In this document: in pieces, positions 61,722 through 64,000 of the stretch
How the letters are laid out: each line of letters starts with the position of its first letter
How positions within the stretch are numbered: the first letter of the stretch is position 1
From: Elysia chlorotica
Taxonomy: Eukaryota > Mollusca > Gastropoda > Plakobranchidae
NCBI GenBank assembly: GCA_003991915.1
Contig: RQTK01000095.1
Span: forward strand, 46,239 to 110,238
DNA length: 64,000 nt
Direction of reading: 5' to 3'
The notes under the pieces: model-generated
Database searches by the model: none
What the model saw: only the letters and a program-made list of their open reading frames with translations
What the model was told of the DNA's origin: nothing
Translations under genes and position numbers: made by a program

Positions 61722-64000
61722 GAGTGACAAGAAAGCGATCTCTCATTTGAGCCACAGTTGAAGCTGAACAATGGCGCCTCGAGTCGTAGAAATAAACCGA
61801 GCTTGTATCCAGCCATCGGTTTCTAAGCCCATGACAGATCTAGCGTCGCCAATCTAATTTGCCTATTTTTATAGGGATACATTCATGAAAGAACAAGCTG
61901 GTGTAAAATATTAGAATACAATAAAACTAGTTGTGTGAAGATTCCAAAAAAACAGGACCTTGTGACTAGTCTAGTGAGAATCAACCCGGATATTACGTGA
62001 GTGTTTGGAGGTAGAAATTTTGATCGTATTAAAGGTTGTTCTTTTAATACAAACAGAAAGGGGGGTTAGTTATGCGTTATATATCAAACTCAAAACCTTT
62101 TTTTTTTCCCTACTGTAATCTTTTTATAAATATTTCAAGAGCCAATAGATGTTAAGATCAAGTTCAAATCAAGATCGAAGCTACATCTATAAATTATAGA
62201 TAGGCTACTAGAACTACTAATTCTACCAAGAATCTAGATCTAGATCTGAATCTTTGTTTTGGTGTTTATAAAGGTCCAAGTAGATCTTTGAAATTCTCAA
62301 TACTCCATAGCGTAGATCTAGATACCATTCCTGATTTCTATCAAGATTTAGAATCTAGAGCTAGATCTATATGAACTAGATTCAGGTACAACTAGAGCGA
62401 GATCTATACTTATTAAGTACATCAATCTGAATCAATAATGAATTTGATTTGCTTTCACTGTAGAATATTGTATAGTGTTCACAGTTTACAATCTCTATTA
62501 TATATGTGGCTTTTAGAGATAACATAAAAATACAAAACAAATTTAAGCTTTTTAAAACTTTTAGGCCTTCATTCTAGACACATTGTAAATAAGAAAAGGT
62601 TGAAGGAGATACCTAGATAATGCAAAAGAATACCAAGATAAATTTTTTTAGTAAAATAATCTGATCTGGTTCATAGACTAACCCTTTCCCCTGTAACACG
62701 ACCAAATCTGGTCAAACATTTTAGTCTTTTGTAAAACATGGCCAAACACAGCCGCCCAGAACACATTTGGCCTGTGTTAAAAAGCGGCCAGATACTGCTT
62801 GGAAGTTTCCCTCCAGCACTGTTGTTTATTTTGGGTTGAATTAGACTAGAAAATAGAACCTTAGTAATCATTTTAAATGTAACTGTTATTTCTGACTCAG
62901 AATATCACAGGATTCCCCACTGAGGCAGCTCTTGCAAGCATTAAAGCATTTATAAAAGTTCAGTCTTGCTACACACATATGTTCAAGACTAGACCTAGCT
63001 TCATTTATCTTCCTTTGGGTTCAAACCAAGCCTTGTTTCTTTCTATTTGTATGATGATTGTTGATATTTACAGAAGTAGTACTAGCATAGAGCTGTACTG
63101 TGAATTTAACGTTGGCATCAGCCCTGAAAATGTCTTCATTGAGTCATGTGCTCGATCTTTTATAATATACCAAGTCATAGAAGAGGTCTCAGATGTAGAT
63201 CTAATCTAGATCTAGACCAGACTTGTATATTTGACCATAGCAAAGCCAATTGGACTGAACGATATGTCCGTAAGTGAAAAAAAAAGGATAAAAACTAATT
63301 CCAAAGCCTTTTAAAATTTGTTTTTATGCTGAGCCGTTTGTAACCTACTAGACATAGATCTCATGAACATAGAACTAGGACTGCGATGGCTCTCACTACC
63401 TCATCTCATGATGTTCAGTGAAGTGTTACTGTGTAGATCTAGGCCCACAGTCAGCACATATATCTCATTTCTTGGCTAGATTACCTTGACTAGATAGATC
63501 TAAACCAAAGTGTCTACATAAAAATGGTACTGACAAGAATAAATATTATAACTAAAAAATAAAACATTGATTTGTTTTTGTTCCTGTACATAGCTCTCTT
63601 ATTACATTAGATCTATAACTTTTGTAAGATACATTGGTCTACATACATGGCATTATTTTTTTCACAATATATTTGATTTCCTAGAAGAAATAAGAATAAA
63701 CTAAAATTTTCTTTCCAGTCAGAGCGAGAGGAAAGAGAGAGTGTGTGTGTGTAAGGAATGGGGGGAAGGAGGCGGGTGTATGTTGATACATGTGAACAAA
63801 ATAATATCAAGAAACATAATTTGGACTCTTCATAAAGTTGTTTAATTGTCATGTTTATGTCTTTGTACCTAAGAATGTCTTTTTTTCTGTCTCAAAATTA
63901 TTATTATGACGTGGGGTTGTTGATTATGTTTGTTTTATTTTTATTTTGTTTTACAAAAATGCTCAGAAACATACATGTGTATCCATTTTATAAAAAAAAA
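61722..64000. other. no coding exon recognised
   Basis: AT-rich with TCTAGATC clusters (62228-62400, 63195-63215) and a short GTGTGTGT run near 63742. A 29-codon frame starts at 61771 (ATGGCGCC) and stops before 61860; it could be an upstream ORF of a gene to the right. Possibly the first intron of that gene. Confidence 0.35.

Overview
The window reads as nuclear DNA of a gastropod mollusc. It is AT-rich, its genes are split into short exons with GT-AG introns, and microsatellites are abundant ((GA)n, (TCTG)n, (GATA)n, (TAA)n, (TAG)n, (CAT)n, (CCTA)n). It also carries tRNA-derived SINE-like repeats, LINE and DIRS-type remnants, and a copy of the lectin/LDLa/LRR G-protein-coupled receptor family first described as GRL101 in the pond snail Lymnaea. 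The species is not identified. There are two assembly gaps, 37530-37601 and 53816-54274, both inside microsatellites.

Layout. 1-11 kb has no recognised gene: tandem duplications of 90 bp and 286 bp, a 450-bp direct repeat, tRNA-like promoter boxes and microsatellites. At 11102-11341 (+) lies one coding exon of a FREM1-like extracellular-matrix protein (signal peptide and start of the mature protein); no later exon was found. A broken DIRS-family retroelement lies at about 15.7-17.9 kb (-). From 28093 down to 18243 (-) runs a copine: nine exons joined in phase give C2A and the start of C2B, and the von Willebrand A half is not in the window. From 34641 to 41770 (+) lies an inhibitor-of-apoptosis gene with six exons in phase (two BIR domains, a UBA-like segment, a C-terminal RING; 419 residues). 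From 52596 down to 46374 (-) lies a complete five-exon cytochrome b561 domain protein (CYB561D2-like, 212 residues), with a LINE fragment in one intron. From about 55.2 to 59.5 kb (+) lies a decayed GRL101-like receptor, interrupted by a palindromic insertion of about 500 bp. The last 4.5 kb holds microsatellites and a possible promoter with a non-coding first exon at about 61.5-61.7 kb.

The genes are unrelated single-copy host genes and do not form a pathway. The most unusual observations are: (i) a 43-bp tandem array in CYB561D2 that repeats the 5' splice site of exon 3 four times; (ii) an element with 130-165 bp inverted arms built around repeated GGCGGCCGCC palindromes inside the GRL101 pseudogene; (iii) microsatellites lying directly against the 3' splice sites of a copine exon and of a 49-nt IAP exon; (iv) dispersed TCTAGA/AGATCT palindromic clusters; (v) repeated modules just upstream of the IAP gene. 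All exon models come from reading splice sites and protein similarity by eye; no alignment or transcript evidence was available.
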